DNA of 64,000 nt from an uncultured Bdellovibrionales bacterium. Its GTDB lineage: Bacteria > Bdellovibrionota > FAC87 > UBA2466. The position numbers and the translations under genes were made by a program. This document shows, piece after piece, positions 17,810 through 26,373 of the stretch. How positions within the stretch are numbered: position 1 is the stretch's first letter; each line of letters opens with the position of its first letter. The stretch spans positions 1 to 64,000 of the forward strand of contig CALCZU010000030.1 of assembly GCA_937903155.1 (NCBI GenBank). The letters are read 5' to 3'. The notes under the pieces were generated by a model. The model did no database searches. It had not been told where the DNA came from and worked only from the letters and a program-made list of their open reading frames with translations.

Positions 17810-18598
17810 ATGCTATATGAAATCTCCCAAGTTTTAAGAGTTTTTGTTTGGCCCTTTAATCTTTGCTGGCTTTCTTTAATTTTGACGCTCTACTTGCTAA
17901 AGAAAAATAAGATCATCTGGGCGAAGCGTGTTTTATGGGGAGTCATCATTTTTACTTTCATTTTTTCGCTTCCGTTTCTCGCCTACTTTCGAACGCGGAT
18001 GATAGAAAGCACCTATCCCTCTAGACCCATTGCAGACTACCCAATAGCGGATGCGATTGTCGTATTGGGAGGCAGTACGGGTGCGAAAGTTTTTCCGAGG
18101 CACGAAGCGGAAGAGGTCGACGGAAGTAGACTCCTCCCCGCAGTTCGGCTCTATCATCTGCAAAAAGCGAAGATCATCATCGTGACCGGAGGTGTTCCCT
18201 ACACCGACATCAATGGGGTTGAGAGGACCGAATCGAAGGATATGAAAGAAGTTTTGATCGACATGGGAATTCCTGAAAACGCCATCATTGAGGAAAATCA
18301 TTCGAGAAATACCGTCGAAAATGCGCTGTATACCAAAAAAATTCTCGAAGAAAATCACTTCAAAAATATTCTATTGGTTACCGCCGCCGTTCACATGCGG
18401 CGAGCGATGATGATTTTTAACCGATTGGAAATCGCCGCTACCCCAGTTCCGTGCGTTCACAAAGCGACGCGGAAAACTTTCGGGGTTTCAGATTTTCTTC
18501 CCGAGGCAGGCGTTTTTGCAGGCATGAATTCGCTCTTAAAAGAATTCTTTGGATATACCCTGACGTCGCTACTCCCGTTAAAAAGCTTTTCGAAGTAA
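17810..18598 (+). CDS. ElyC/SanA/YdcF-family membrane protein (DUF218)
   Basis: Two N-terminal membrane helices (about residues 10-30 and 38-60) precede a DUF218 domain. The family blocks are present: DAIVVLGG, the GSRLLPAVRLYHLQKAKIIIVTGG stretch, ENHSRNTVENA and LLVTAAVHMRRA. E. coli ElyC is needed for envelope integrity and normal peptidoglycan or lipid carrier supply, and the domain probably faces the periplasm. A GGTG ribosome binding site lies just before the ATG. Convergent with the Prc protease gene, separated by three bases. Confidence 0.87.
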   Translation: MLYEISQVLRVFVWPFNLCWLSLILTLYLLKKNKIIWAKRVLWGVIIFTFIFSLPFLAYFRTRMIESTYPSRPIADYPIADAIVVLGGSTGAKVFPRHEAEEVDGSRLLPAVRLYHLQKAKIIIVTGGVPYTDINGVERTESKDMKEVLIDMGIPENAIIEENHSRNTVENALYTKKILEENHFKNILLVTAAVHMRRAMMIFNRLEIAATPVPCVHKATRKTFGVSDFLPEAGVFAGMNSLLKEFFGYTLTSLLPLKSFSK

Positions 18599-18601
18599 GA
18601 A

Positions 18602-20569
18602 TTATTTAGCCGAGACTAAATCCCCTAAAACATTCACAGCTTCTTGAATGAAAGGATTCTTTTCGTCTTCGTCATCTTTTTTCTCTGGATCATCGGGATT
18701 AGTGGGGAGATCCTTTTTCGTATCTTTGATCTTCGTTTCGGGTTTTGTGGTTTTCGCGGCTTTAGATTCGGCCTTCAACTCTGCGAGTTTAACGATTCCA
18801 GCGTTTTTCTGTGTCTTTTCAATCTTTTTCTTAAGCTCGACAAACTTAGGATCTTTAGAAATCCGAGCGGCTGATTTATCCGATAACTTTTTGGTAACCG
18901 AATCAGTAATCGGTTCCCATTTCGATTCCGCTGCCGTCGTGTTGCCACTTTTTGAGACAAACGTGGGAACCTTTTGTGGAGGAAGCGAGTAGTCTAGGTT
19001 CTTTTCACCGATTTCATCCGTACTGAAAATCGAGGGAAGAACAACATCCGCTTTCACCCCTTGTTGCTGAGTAGAAACACCGCTCGGGATAAAGAACATC
19101 GCCATCGTGACTTTCATTCCGCCGAGATTAAAGGGCAAATCACTTAACGATTGAACGGAACCTTTTCCAAACGTGTGGTCTCCGCCGACGATCACCGCGC
19201 GATGATAGTCTTTTAAAGCTCCGGCTAAAATTTCAGACGCGGAGGCACTCACACGGCTCGTGAGAACGACCAAAGGGCCATTGTATTCCACACCTTCTTG
19301 CTCGTCTGCAAGCACTTGCACATCTCCTCTGAAATTTTTAGTCGCGACAACGCCTCCGGTATTAATAAAGAATCCAGAGATTTTCACCGCTTCATCAAGA
19401 AGACCTCCGCCGTTTCGGCTTAAGTTTAAGACGATTCCATCAACCTTTTCTTTTTTCGCGGCTTGAATCGCACGTTTGATATCTTCAGAGCAAGAACGGC
19501 CTTCTTTGCCCCCGGTTCCGTAGAATCCTGGCAAATCAATGACTGCAAATTTTTTGTCTTTACCGTCGATTTTTCTTTTCTCGTAAGTCACCTTTGCAGC
19601 TTGCTCTGCGAGATCGACTTTGTCTCGAACGATCGTTGTCTCAAACGTTTCGCTCTTATCGCCTTGGCGTAAGATATTGAGAATGACTTTAGTGCCTTTC
19701 TTTCCGCGAATCATTTTAACGACATCCCGAAGATCCATATCCATGACCGAGACCGGAGTTCCGCCGGGTTGAGAAACCGAAATAATCTTGTCTTTAGGTT
19801 TTAAAACTTTTGCTCTGTCGGCACTTCCGCCTTTGATGAGTTCTTCGATCACGGTGAACCCATCTTCAGACCGGAGAGAAGCGCCGATGCCTTCTAAAGA
19901 AAGTTGCATCTGGATCTGAAAGTCTTCAAGGCTATCAGGCGAAAGGAAACTGGAATGAGGGTCAAGTGCTTCCGCAAACGCGTCTAAGAAATACGCGTAG
20001 ACGTCACTGGCTTTTCTATCTCGAAATCTCTTTGTAATCAGTTCATAGCGATGGATGAGCTGTTTTTTTGCGTCAGCGGGCTTCACTTTAGCGAGTTGCA
20101 AATTGTACATTTGAAAGTGCAACATTTTTTTAATGGTGTTGAATTTGTCTTGCGAGGTTTTTGAATAACCCCGTTTTTTCGGATCAGTCGTCAATTCGGT
20201 GTTCTCATCTAAAACATATTTATCGTTGATGAAGGATTTCACGAAAGCTTCATTCTCTTCGGCGCGCGAAATCACTTTTTTCTGAACTTCAAAAAGATCC
20301 GAACAGGTTCCGGTCTTTGCTTTTTCGAATACTTTTGTCAGAAGCGTTTTGAGTTCGCTGATATCCGATTCGATGAACATGGTTTTCGAAGGGTCTTGAT
20401 TTTTCAGATACTGATCAACCGTGTGACTTTTAATCTCATTGGTCAGCGTTTTATGGACGTAGTGGGCTTTTAAAAAGGCTTCGGTGATTTGAGGGACGTG
20501 AGAACATTGCAGTTCTAAAGAAAAGCTAAGGGAGCTAAAGATTGCAAATGCCGAGATGAGTCTAAACAT
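18602..20569 (-). CDS. prc: Carboxy-terminal processing protease (S41, Prc/CtpA type)
   Basis: A periplasmic serine protease that trims protein C-termini. After a signal peptide (MFRLISAFAIFSSLSFS) come an N-terminal helical region, a PDZ domain (about 210-300, with GIGASLRSEDG), and the S41 catalytic core. The Ser/Lys dyad is in SRVSASASEILAGAL and HTFGKGSVQ; NLSRNGGGLLDEAV is the conserved strand region. The C-terminal 90 residues are lysine- and acid-rich. The start at 20569 is chosen because AAGGA lies seven bases upstream and a signal peptide follows; a longer frame to 20605 exists. Substrates may include lipoproteins and peptidoglycan hydrolases. Confidence 0.93.
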   Translation of the reverse strand: MFRLISAFAIFSSLSFSLELQCSHVPQITEAFLKAHYVHKTLTNEIKSHTVDQYLKNQDPSKTMFIESDISELKTLLTKVFEKAKTGTCSDLFEVQKKVISRAEENEAFVKSFINDKYVLDENTELTTDPKKRGYSKTSQDKFNTIKKMLHFQMYNLQLAKVKPADAKKQLIHRYELITKRFRDRKASDVYAYFLDAFAEALDPHSSFLSPDSLEDFQIQMQLSLEGIGASLRSEDGFTVIEELIKGGSADRAKVLKPKDKIISVSQPGGTPVSVMDMDLRDVVKMIRGKKGTKVILNILRQGDKSETFETTIVRDKVDLAEQAAKVTYEKRKIDGKDKKFAVIDLPGFYGTGGKEGRSCSEDIKRAIQAAKKEKVDGIVLNLSRNGGGLLDEAVKISGFFINTGGVVATKNFRGDVQVLADEQEGVEYNGPLVVLTSRVSASASEILAGALKDYHRAVIVGGDHTFGKGSVQSLSDLPFNLGGMKVTMAMFFIPSGVSTQQQGVKADVVLPSIFSTDEIGEKNLDYSLPPQKVPTFVSKSGNTTAAESKWEPITDSVTKKLSDKSAARISKDPKFVELKKKIEKTQKNAGIVKLAELKAESKAAKTTKPETKIKDTKKDLPTNPDDPEKKDDEDEKNPFIQEAVNVLGDLVSAK

Positions 20570-20626
20570 AAATGATTCCTTATAGTTAGCATATGATAAT
20601 ATCACGGTTAATGAGATGAGAGAAGG

Positions 20627-20656
20627 TTGAAATCTGGATACAGCTCTCTCTATTAT
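20627..20656 (+). promoter_or_regulatory. Probable promoter of the hppD-like gene
   Basis: TTGAAA (20627-20632) and TATTAT (20651-20656) are separated by 18 bases and lie 31 bases before the ATG at 20687. The ribosome binding site GGGAG is at 20676-20680. This is a close match to a sigma-70 promoter in the divergent intergenic region with prc. Confidence 0.55.
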
Positions 20657-20686
20657 ATGATAAAACTGAATTTAAGGGAGCAGCAT

Positions 20687-21736
20687 ATGACACAAAATAA
20701 TAACCCCATCGGACTCCAGGGCATCGAGTTCATTGAATTCAGTACTCGATCACCTGAAACCATCGAAAAACTGTTTTACGCATTCGGTTTCTCTAAATTA
20801 ATGCGCCATTCCACAAGGAATGTAAATTACTACAACCAAAATGACATTCACTTTCTCATCAACCACGATAAAAATTCATTTGGAGCAAAATTCGAAGCGC
20901 TCCATGGCCCTTGTGTTTCGGCAATGGGCTGGCGTGTGAAGAGTGCAGATGCGGCTTTTAAAAAAGCTTTAGAACTCGGAGCGAAAGCGGCCGAGGTCGG
21001 AGATTACCAAGTTCAAAAGGGAGAAAAACTTCGAGCGATTTACGGAATCGGCGACAGCCTCATCTATTTCATTGAGAATTGGAAAGAAAAAGACCGTTAT
21101 GAACGAATGGGTTTTGAAAAGACTGAACCCGTTCTTCACAAAGAAAAAGGTTTTCTCTGTGTCGACCATCTCACGAACAATGTTCCTCAAGGAACGATGA
21201 AGCATTGGTCTGATTTTTATAAGAATATTTTTGGGTTTACCGAGATTAAATATTTTGACATTAAAGGCGTGAAAACAGGTTTGATTTCCTACGCCTTAAA
21301 ATCCCCGTGTGGAACTTTCTGTATTCCAATCAATGAAGGCACCGACGCCAAATCTCAAATCAACGAGTATTTGGAAGAATACAAAGGAGCGGGCGTTCAG
21401 CATATCGCGCTTCTGACGACGGATATCATTTCGAGTTTAGATGCCATTCAAAGCAAAGAAATTCAGACTTTGGATATTGATAATGAATATTACGAAGAAG
21501 TTTTCGATAGAGTTCCCAACGTCACCGAAGATCACGCTGAACTTCAGCGCTTAAAAATTTTAGCGGATGGAGATGATGAAGGATACTTGCTTCAGATCTT
21601 TACGAAGAATTTAATTGGTCCCATTTTTATCGAAATCATTCAACGAAAAAACCATCACGCGTTTGGAGAAGGCAATTTCGGAGCCCTGTTCCGCTCGATC
21701 GAAAGAGATCAGCAAAAACGCGGTTATTTGAAATAG
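20687..21736 (+). CDS. hppD: 4-hydroxyphenylpyruvate dioxygenase
   Basis: This Fe(II) enzyme converts 4-hydroxyphenylpyruvate to homogentisate in tyrosine breakdown. It is built of two VOC modules; the iron ligands are visible as the His in VDHLTNNV, the His in VQHIALLTTDI and the Glu in FIEIIQRKNHHAF. The C-terminal GEGNFGALFRSIERDQQKRGYL is highly characteristic. The start at 20687 follows a GGGAG site and fits the usual 350-residue length. No homogentisate dioxygenase follows, so the downstream steps are either elsewhere or the product feeds pyomelanin or a quinone. Confidence 0.95.
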   Translation: MTQNNNPIGLQGIEFIEFSTRSPETIEKLFYAFGFSKLMRHSTRNVNYYNQNDIHFLINHDKNSFGAKFEALHGPCVSAMGWRVKSADAAFKKALELGAKAAEVGDYQVQKGEKLRAIYGIGDSLIYFIENWKEKDRYERMGFEKTEPVLHKEKGFLCVDHLTNNVPQGTMKHWSDFYKNIFGFTEIKYFDIKGVKTGLISYALKSPCGTFCIPINEGTDAKSQINEYLEEYKGAGVQHIALLTTDIISSLDAIQSKEIQTLDIDNEYYEEVFDRVPNVTEDHAELQRLKILADGDDEGYLLQIFTKNLIGPIFIEIIQRKNHHAFGEGNFGALFRSIERDQQKRGYLK

Positions 21737-21739
21737 TCT

Positions 21740-22477
21740 TTAGCTGGGCAGACACATTTTCTTTCCTCCCAAACAGGGTTTAGGCGGGGGTTGTGGAGGA
21801 TTGTGTGGACCGGGCCGTGGATGGGGTTGTATCGGAGGCATTGGAGGCCTTGGCGGCGGGTTGGGGGGGTGTGGCGGTTGTGGAGGCGCGCAACTCCTAG
21901 TTTGAATTTGGTAAATCAGTCCCGACGAAACATCGATTGTATCGACGGCAGCCAAAGTTTGATCGCCGGCTGGATTAGTCGCGACCGAAAGTTGTGAAAT
22001 CACTCGTAACGTGACGTCTTTACCGCAAGGTGACCAGACCATTTCTTGATTTGCAATTCGGTGCGAGAGAAAAAAATTCCCTCTTGCTTTTGCCCTGAGA
22101 CCATTGCGGTGGCGAGGCCCGTTTGCTTTAATTCCTGTAAAGAAGGCGTCGACATCCAAATCCGCGCTGGCGCCTTCAGGGATACTACTAAAACCTCGAT
22201 AATCCATTTCAAAAATTGAGATGGAATAGCCAGAGGGGACGTGAACAGGAATCATCAGCTCGCAGGCTTTGCGGTCGCGTCTTTGTGAAGCATTTGCCTC
22301 GACCGTAAAAGCGTCAAAAAGAATACTGAGTTGAGTAGCATCCGGACTCAGTACGGTGGCAGCGGATCCGTTGGGACAACCGGTTCCCCGATAATCAGGA
22401 ATTCCCAATGAAAGCGAGTCTGCAAAAACTGAATTTACAGAGAAAAATGCGCAAACGAGTATCCAGTGTTTTTTCAT
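21740..22477 (-). CDS. Secreted DUF4360-like protein with a proline-rich tail
   Basis: A signal peptide (MKKHWILVCAFFSVNSVFA) precedes a domain of about 165 residues with GTGCPNGSAAT, a KACELMIPVHVPSGYS block and DYRGF, which matches the DUF4360 pattern of exported proteins with paired cysteines. The last 55 residues are a run of Pro, His and Arg (PPHPPNPPPRPP-type repeats) ending in a small Cys-containing tail. Function is unknown; such tails often span or bind the cell wall. The start at 22477 is preferred because GGGGGAG lies just upstream. It converges with hppD three bases away. Confidence 0.65.
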   Translation of the reverse strand: MKKHWILVCAFFSVNSVFADSLSLGIPDYRGTGCPNGSAATVLSPDATQLSILFDAFTVEANASQRRDRKACELMIPVHVPSGYSISIFEMDYRGFSSIPEGASADLDVDAFFTGIKANGPRHRNGLRAKARGNFFLSHRIANQEMVWSPCGKDVTLRVISQLSVATNPAGDQTLAAVDTIDVSSGLIYQIQTRSCAPPQPPHPPNPPPRPPMPPIQPHPRPGPHNPPQPPPKPCLGGKKMCLPS

Positions 22478-22589
22478 GGCTCCCCCAACATTCATTCAGT
22501 GCAAAGGAGTGGCCAACGTTTTACGCACGGAAGCTTTCAACGTTTTGAAAATTTAACGCTAGTGGATTCTATCTGACACCGGGCGGGAC

Positions 22590-23234
22590 TTAAAAAATAC
22601 GGAAAGTGACGCGGCGATTTTTGGCTTGATTGTCGGGAAGAGAGCTTCCCGAATCGTCCTGATTGGGCGCAATGGGTTTGACATCTCCCCAGGCGATGGC
22701 GCTTGTGCGCTTTTGAAGTTTTTCGGGAAGGTTCAAAGCTCTTAAAACCGCCAACGCGCGTTTTGAAGAAAGTTCCCAATTGTCTTCGATTTCAGAAGTG
22801 TGAATCGGAACATTGTCGGTGTGCCCTTCAATTCCGATATGAAACTTTTCAGGGACGCGGGTCAACGCTTTTGCAAGGCTCTCAAGTTTTTGTAAACCGA
22901 CTTCGTGAAGACGGTAAGCACCGCTTGAGAAAAACACGTTGTCTTTCACTTCGATGAGAATGGCGTCGTCCTGACGAGACACGGAAATTTGTTCTGAGAG
23001 TTTTTGGGTTTCTGCCCATTGTTTAAAATCTTTTTCTAAAACTTGCACGGGATCGACGGGCTTGGGTTTATTTTGAATCGTTGCAACGACTTCTTTGAAA
23101 TCAGATTGTTTTACTTTTTTATAAGTGAAACTAAAAAGCATCACAAAGAATACGAATAAAAGAATCATCAGATCGCTTAACGAGGTGAGCCATAAAAACT
23201 CTCCCGGATCTTCTTTTTTCTTTCGGTTTCGCAT
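22590..23234 (-). CDS. motB: MotB-like stator protein
   Basis: The short cytoplasmic tail (KKKEDPGE) leads to one membrane helix (about 18-38) containing the essential proton- or sodium-binding Asp (D21 in SLSDLMILL). The C-terminal OmpA-like domain has the peptidoglycan-binding GHTDNVPI block and the NRRVTFRIF ending. This is the normal MotB design in a compact 214 residues. It follows motA by six bases. Because the operon also carries a FliF/FliG-like protein instead of flagellar genes, this pair may drive something other than a classical flagellum. Confidence 0.9.
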   Translation of the reverse strand: MRNRKKKEDPGEFLWLTSLSDLMILLFVFFVMLFSFTYKKVKQSDFKEVVATIQNKPKPVDPVQVLEKDFKQWAETQKLSEQISVSRQDDAILIEVKDNVFFSSGAYRLHEVGLQKLESLAKALTRVPEKFHIGIEGHTDNVPIHTSEIEDNWELSSKRALAVLRALNLPEKLQKRTSAIAWGDVKPIAPNQDDSGSSLPDNQAKNRRVTFRIF

Positions 23235-23240
23235 CTTTTT

Positions 23241-24020
23241 TTAGGCGGCTTGTGGAGGCGTTGAGCTTTGAGGGTGATTAATCTCCGCGGCCTCCGCGAA
23301 ATAGTTCGTCGGTTTTCGCTTTTCAATCAGCTCGAGCCATTTCATGAGCTGATCGTAAGCTTCTCCTTCGATGCTCAGAACCCGTTCCACTTTTTGTTGA
23401 ATTGGAGTCCAGATGCAGATGGAGAAAAAGAGGCCGTAGAAAGTTGTCAGCAAAGCGAGGCTCATATTCGAGCCAATTTTAGAAGGATCTTCTAACGTCG
23501 AGAGTAACCGGACCATTCCTAAGATGGTTCCGAGCATCCCTAAAGACGGTGCCAATCGAAGTCCCATTGATGTCACAGCAAGACAATGTTCGGTGCGATT
23601 GAGAAATCGATCTTTTTCGAGATTCAGTAAGTCGCGGATATCACAAGGAGGCATTTTCACCGAAAGTTTGTCTATCGATTTACGAACATAAGGCGAAAAC
23701 TTTCCTGTCTTTACTTTTTCGAAAACGCCAGAGCCTTCGGAGTAGTATTCTTTTCCTAAACGGTGCAAAAAGAGAGCCTCTTTTTCATGTAAACGGAGTC
23801 TTGTTTTAGGTCCGGCGCCAAAAAGAATTCCAAGGGCTCTCGCCAAAGTTTCATCTTCAAAACAAATCAGCGTCAATGCCACGGGCCCAAGTCCCGTCAA
23901 CACCAATGCAGGCCAATGCAGAAGTCGGTAGACGCCTTCAAGGCTCGATTGACTTTCGAATTCGTAGACGACGAACAGACAGGTGCCGAGAAGAAGGATT
24001 CCAGCAAGTCGTGAGATCAT
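23241..24020 (-). CDS. motA: MotA-like stator protein
   Basis: Four hydrophobic segments are seen at about residues 3-18, 33-52, 150-170 and 182-202, the MotA/PomA topology, with the large cytoplasmic loop between segments two and three (LHEKEALFLHRLGKEYYSEG and onwards). The loop contacts FliG in flagellar motors. LAPSLGMLGTILGMVRLLSTL and the Pro in CIWTPIQQKVE match the conserved channel regions. It overlaps the FliF/FliG-like gene by four bases and precedes motB, so stator and presumptive rotor are made from one message. Confidence 0.9.
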   Translation of the reverse strand: MISRLAGILLLGTCLFVVYEFESQSSLEGVYRLLHWPALVLTGLGPVALTLICFEDETLARALGILFGAGPKTRLRLHEKEALFLHRLGKEYYSEGSGVFEKVKTGKFSPYVRKSIDKLSVKMPPCDIRDLLNLEKDRFLNRTEHCLAVTSMGLRLAPSLGMLGTILGMVRLLSTLEDPSKIGSNMSLALLTTFYGLFFSICIWTPIQQKVERVLSIEGEAYDQLMKWLELIEKRKPTNYFAEAAEINHPQSSTPPQAA

Positions 24021-25744
24021 GAAATTGCCTCGCGAATTTTCTTAGTAAGAACTATTTTTGCAGCGTTTGTTTTTTCGCTGTCGGCGTCTCGGTAGCCTTC
24101 CAACTGATTGACAAGGTAATCTCGTCTTTTCGCAGGGACGGCATCGAGAATGACTTCTGAAACATTTGGACTGCAAGTTGCGAGCGCTAAGCAAAGTTCT
24201 TCATTGTCCATACTGGACAAAACTTTCTCAAGCATCGCATTGGGAAGAGTGGCTGCGTCTTCCAAGGTAAAACGGAATTTTTTAAGAGTGGGGTAAAGTT
24301 CCGGTTTATCCCTCTCGAGCATTTTTAAAAGTGATTCCTGATCGTCAGTGACGTTTAGAATCTTACCCCAGAAATCCGCTTCATCTTTTTGGGAGCCAAA
24401 AATATTTTTAGGCAGCTGGTTTGCGAGTTGACGAACCTGCCTTTCGATTTCGAGTAACTCTGCATAGGGTACTTGATTTAGCTTGGAAGAGTAGCTTAAC
24501 ACTTGAGTTTTTTCGCTGTCAGAGAGAGGTTTTAAGACTTTGGCAGACTGTTGAGGAAGCATGAAGCGCAACATCGTTGCGACAACCTGATGACTTTGCA
24601 GCGAAACAATCGCACCTAACTGTTCATCGGTTAAGAACTGTAAGAATCCAAAAAACTGAGAACTCTTCCAGTCTTGCGTTCTTACAAACTCATCAAAGTT
24701 TTTTTCATGTCGAGAAAGTTTGAGTTCAATCTCCGGAATTTCGGGTGATTGGGGTGCACGAGGGATGGCCAACCCATCGAGTAAGCTGTCAAACGCGGGG
24801 CCTGCGAGACCAAATGAAATCTCATTTCGTAATTCGACATTGAGTAAAGAGTAATAGTTTTTAAACGACTCTGAGCGAGCTAAAAATTTATCCAGAAGCT
24901 GTTCTCGGACGGAAGGTCCTCGCTCAAGCCGCGGTCGGGAGGACGACGATCTTCTCGGACCACCGATTTGATGCGTAGAATTCTCGGATGCGTTTCGGGC
25001 AGTTAAAAAAGGAAGAAGGTTTTGCATGGAAGTATCTTGCTTGCCGTTATTCTGATTTTCCCGCTGGATCAGAAGCATCATGGCAATGGCACCTAAGAGA
25101 GCCGCTCCCACCCATCTCATATAGAGCCACACCTGCTCCATTAAAGAGGGAGGGGTTTTCTCTTTCATCTTCTCGACGGATAGCTGAAGCTTTTCGAGCG
25201 CTTTTTCGGTATCTGTTTTACCGACAGGTTTCTCAGGCTTTAGCATCGCGATTTGGGCGAAGCTGACATAAGATTTATTGGGGTAACTTCCTCTTAAATA
25301 ATCTTGGATGAGAGTTTTCGCTTGCGCGACGACTTTTTGAGGAAGCGTATTATCGAATTTAACGTAAATCTTTAAAGTATTGAGTTCGCTCGTTTCAACG
25401 GTCCGATAGACTTGGCGAGACTGAACAGAAGGATTTTCTTTAACGACGACTTCTTCTTTAAATTCAGGAACAAAGCCGGGAAGTGGCGGAGCGACTTCAT
25501 TTTCTTTTTTGATTTCCGATTGAGTCTGAGCTTGCAGTGTTTCGCCTTCGACCAAGCGTCTTTCGGATTTGATTTGAATATCTGCATTCACTTGTATCAG
25601 AAATTGTTCTTTGGAGATAATTCGCGAAATCGCATTTTCGAGGTCTGATTGGACTTTCGCTTCCACTAAATAAGCATCATTCGCAGCAAATGCGAAGAAA
25701 GGAAGTAAAAAGAGGAACTGCAAAATGTGCGATTTACGGTTCAT
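24017..25744 (-). CDS. FliF-like/FliG-like fusion protein (candidate one-piece rotor)
   Basis: Signal or anchor helix at residues 1-21. Residues 25-170 resemble the last periplasmic (RBM3-type) part of FliF: LENAISRIISKEQFLIQVNADI, a disordered insert with PPLPGF, then LKIYVKFDNTLPQKVVAQAKTLIQDYLRGSY. A second membrane helix (208-226) is followed by a linker and about 290 residues resembling FliG: FLQFLTDEQLGAIVSLQSHQVVATML (365-391) and the C-terminal torque region DAATLPNAMLEKVLSSMDNEELCLALATCS (496-525). By eye, the Asp pair of FliG (288/289) aligns with Asn546-Gln547, and Arg281 with Lys539. The fused layout and direct linkage to MotA/MotB are the evidence for a rotor role; a structural search would be needed to confirm homology. 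Confidence 0.7.
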   Translation of the reverse strand: MNRKSHILQFLFLLPFFAFAANDAYLVEAKVQSDLENAISRIISKEQFLIQVNADIQIKSERRLVEGETLQAQTQSEIKKENEVAPPLPGFVPEFKEEVVVKENPSVQSRQVYRTVETSELNTLKIYVKFDNTLPQKVVAQAKTLIQDYLRGSYPNKSYVSFAQIAMLKPEKPVGKTDTEKALEKLQLSVEKMKEKTPPSLMEQVWLYMRWVGAALLGAIAMMLLIQRENQNNGKQDTSMQNLLPFLTARNASENSTHQIGGPRRSSSSRPRLERGPSVREQLLDKFLARSESFKNYYSLLNVELRNEISFGLAGPAFDSLLDGLAIPRAPQSPEIPEIELKLSRHEKNFDEFVRTQDWKSSQFFGFLQFLTDEQLGAIVSLQSHQVVATMLRFMLPQQSAKVLKPLSDSEKTQVLSYSSKLNQVPYAELLEIERQVRQLANQLPKNIFGSQKDEADFWGKILNVTDDQESLLKMLERDKPELYPTLKKFRFTLEDAATLPNAMLEKVLSSMDNEELCLALATCSPNVSEVILDAVPAKRRDYLVNQLEGYRDADSEKTNAAKIVLTKKIREAIS

Positions 25745-26367
25745 TTTAATTTATCTAAAAAGGTTTTAACCTGAGAGTTGTTCGGTTCAAGAGCGAGAGC
25801 TTGTTGCCAAGCGCGTTTTGCCAAATCGTTTTGTTTTTGCACGTACATCAAGCTGCCTTTCATAATCCAGGCACGAACATACTCGGGTTTTTTGCGAATG
25901 ATTTCTTCGACGACCTGGGTGGCCTCGTAATATTTGCGTTTATTGTACAAACGATTTGCTTCGAGCACCATGCGATCGGTGTCGTCGTATTCAATCGTAA
26001 TTTTGGGAGGAATGACCGACGCGGGTTCTCGTTTGGGTTCATCTGTCGCGGCTTTATTCTTCGAACTGTCTTCGGAGTTAGCGGTCGGAAAGCCCCCGGG
26101 GTACATATTGTGAATCACTAAAGGAACAGGCGTCGCTACGGGCGCAGCCGCTGCGGGTGTCGGCGTCGGAGACGGAGTCGGTTTAATCGAGCTTAAAGGG
26201 ATCTGGATATTGTAGTTAAAACCGCCATCCGGCGCGTAATCGCCCAGAATCACTTTTTTTCCGTAGGGTGTGATCAGTTCGAGTCCACCGTTTGTTTCTC
26301 TCACATAGTAATTCTCAGCATTGTCTGCGAAGAGGATAAGAGAAAAAAGTGTGAAAAATTTGATCAT
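25741..26367 (-). CDS. Secreted TPR-repeat protein of the motor operon
   Basis: A short signal peptide (about residues 1-15) is followed by a small beta-rich stretch, a Pro/Thr/Ala-rich linker (TPSPTPTPAAAAP, about 63-80), and two TPR-like helical repeats at 130-205 (VLEANRLYNKRKYYEATQVV; AWIMKGSLMYVQKQNDLAKR; ALALEPNNSQ). TPR proteins commonly scaffold envelope machines. It overlaps the FliF/FliG-like gene by four bases and follows the outer-membrane-like gene by six, so it is very likely part of the same complex, perhaps a periplasmic link between the outer-membrane and inner-membrane parts. Confidence 0.75.
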   Translation of the reverse strand: MIKFFTLFSLILFADNAENYYVRETNGGLELITPYGKKVILGDYAPDGGFNYNIQIPLSSIKPTPSPTPTPAAAAPVATPVPLVIHNMYPGGFPTANSEDSSKNKAATDEPKREPASVIPPKITIEYDDTDRMVLEANRLYNKRKYYEATQVVEEIIRKKPEYVRAWIMKGSLMYVQKQNDLAKRAWQQALALEPNNSQVKTFLDKLK

Positions 26368-26373
26368 GGAAAT

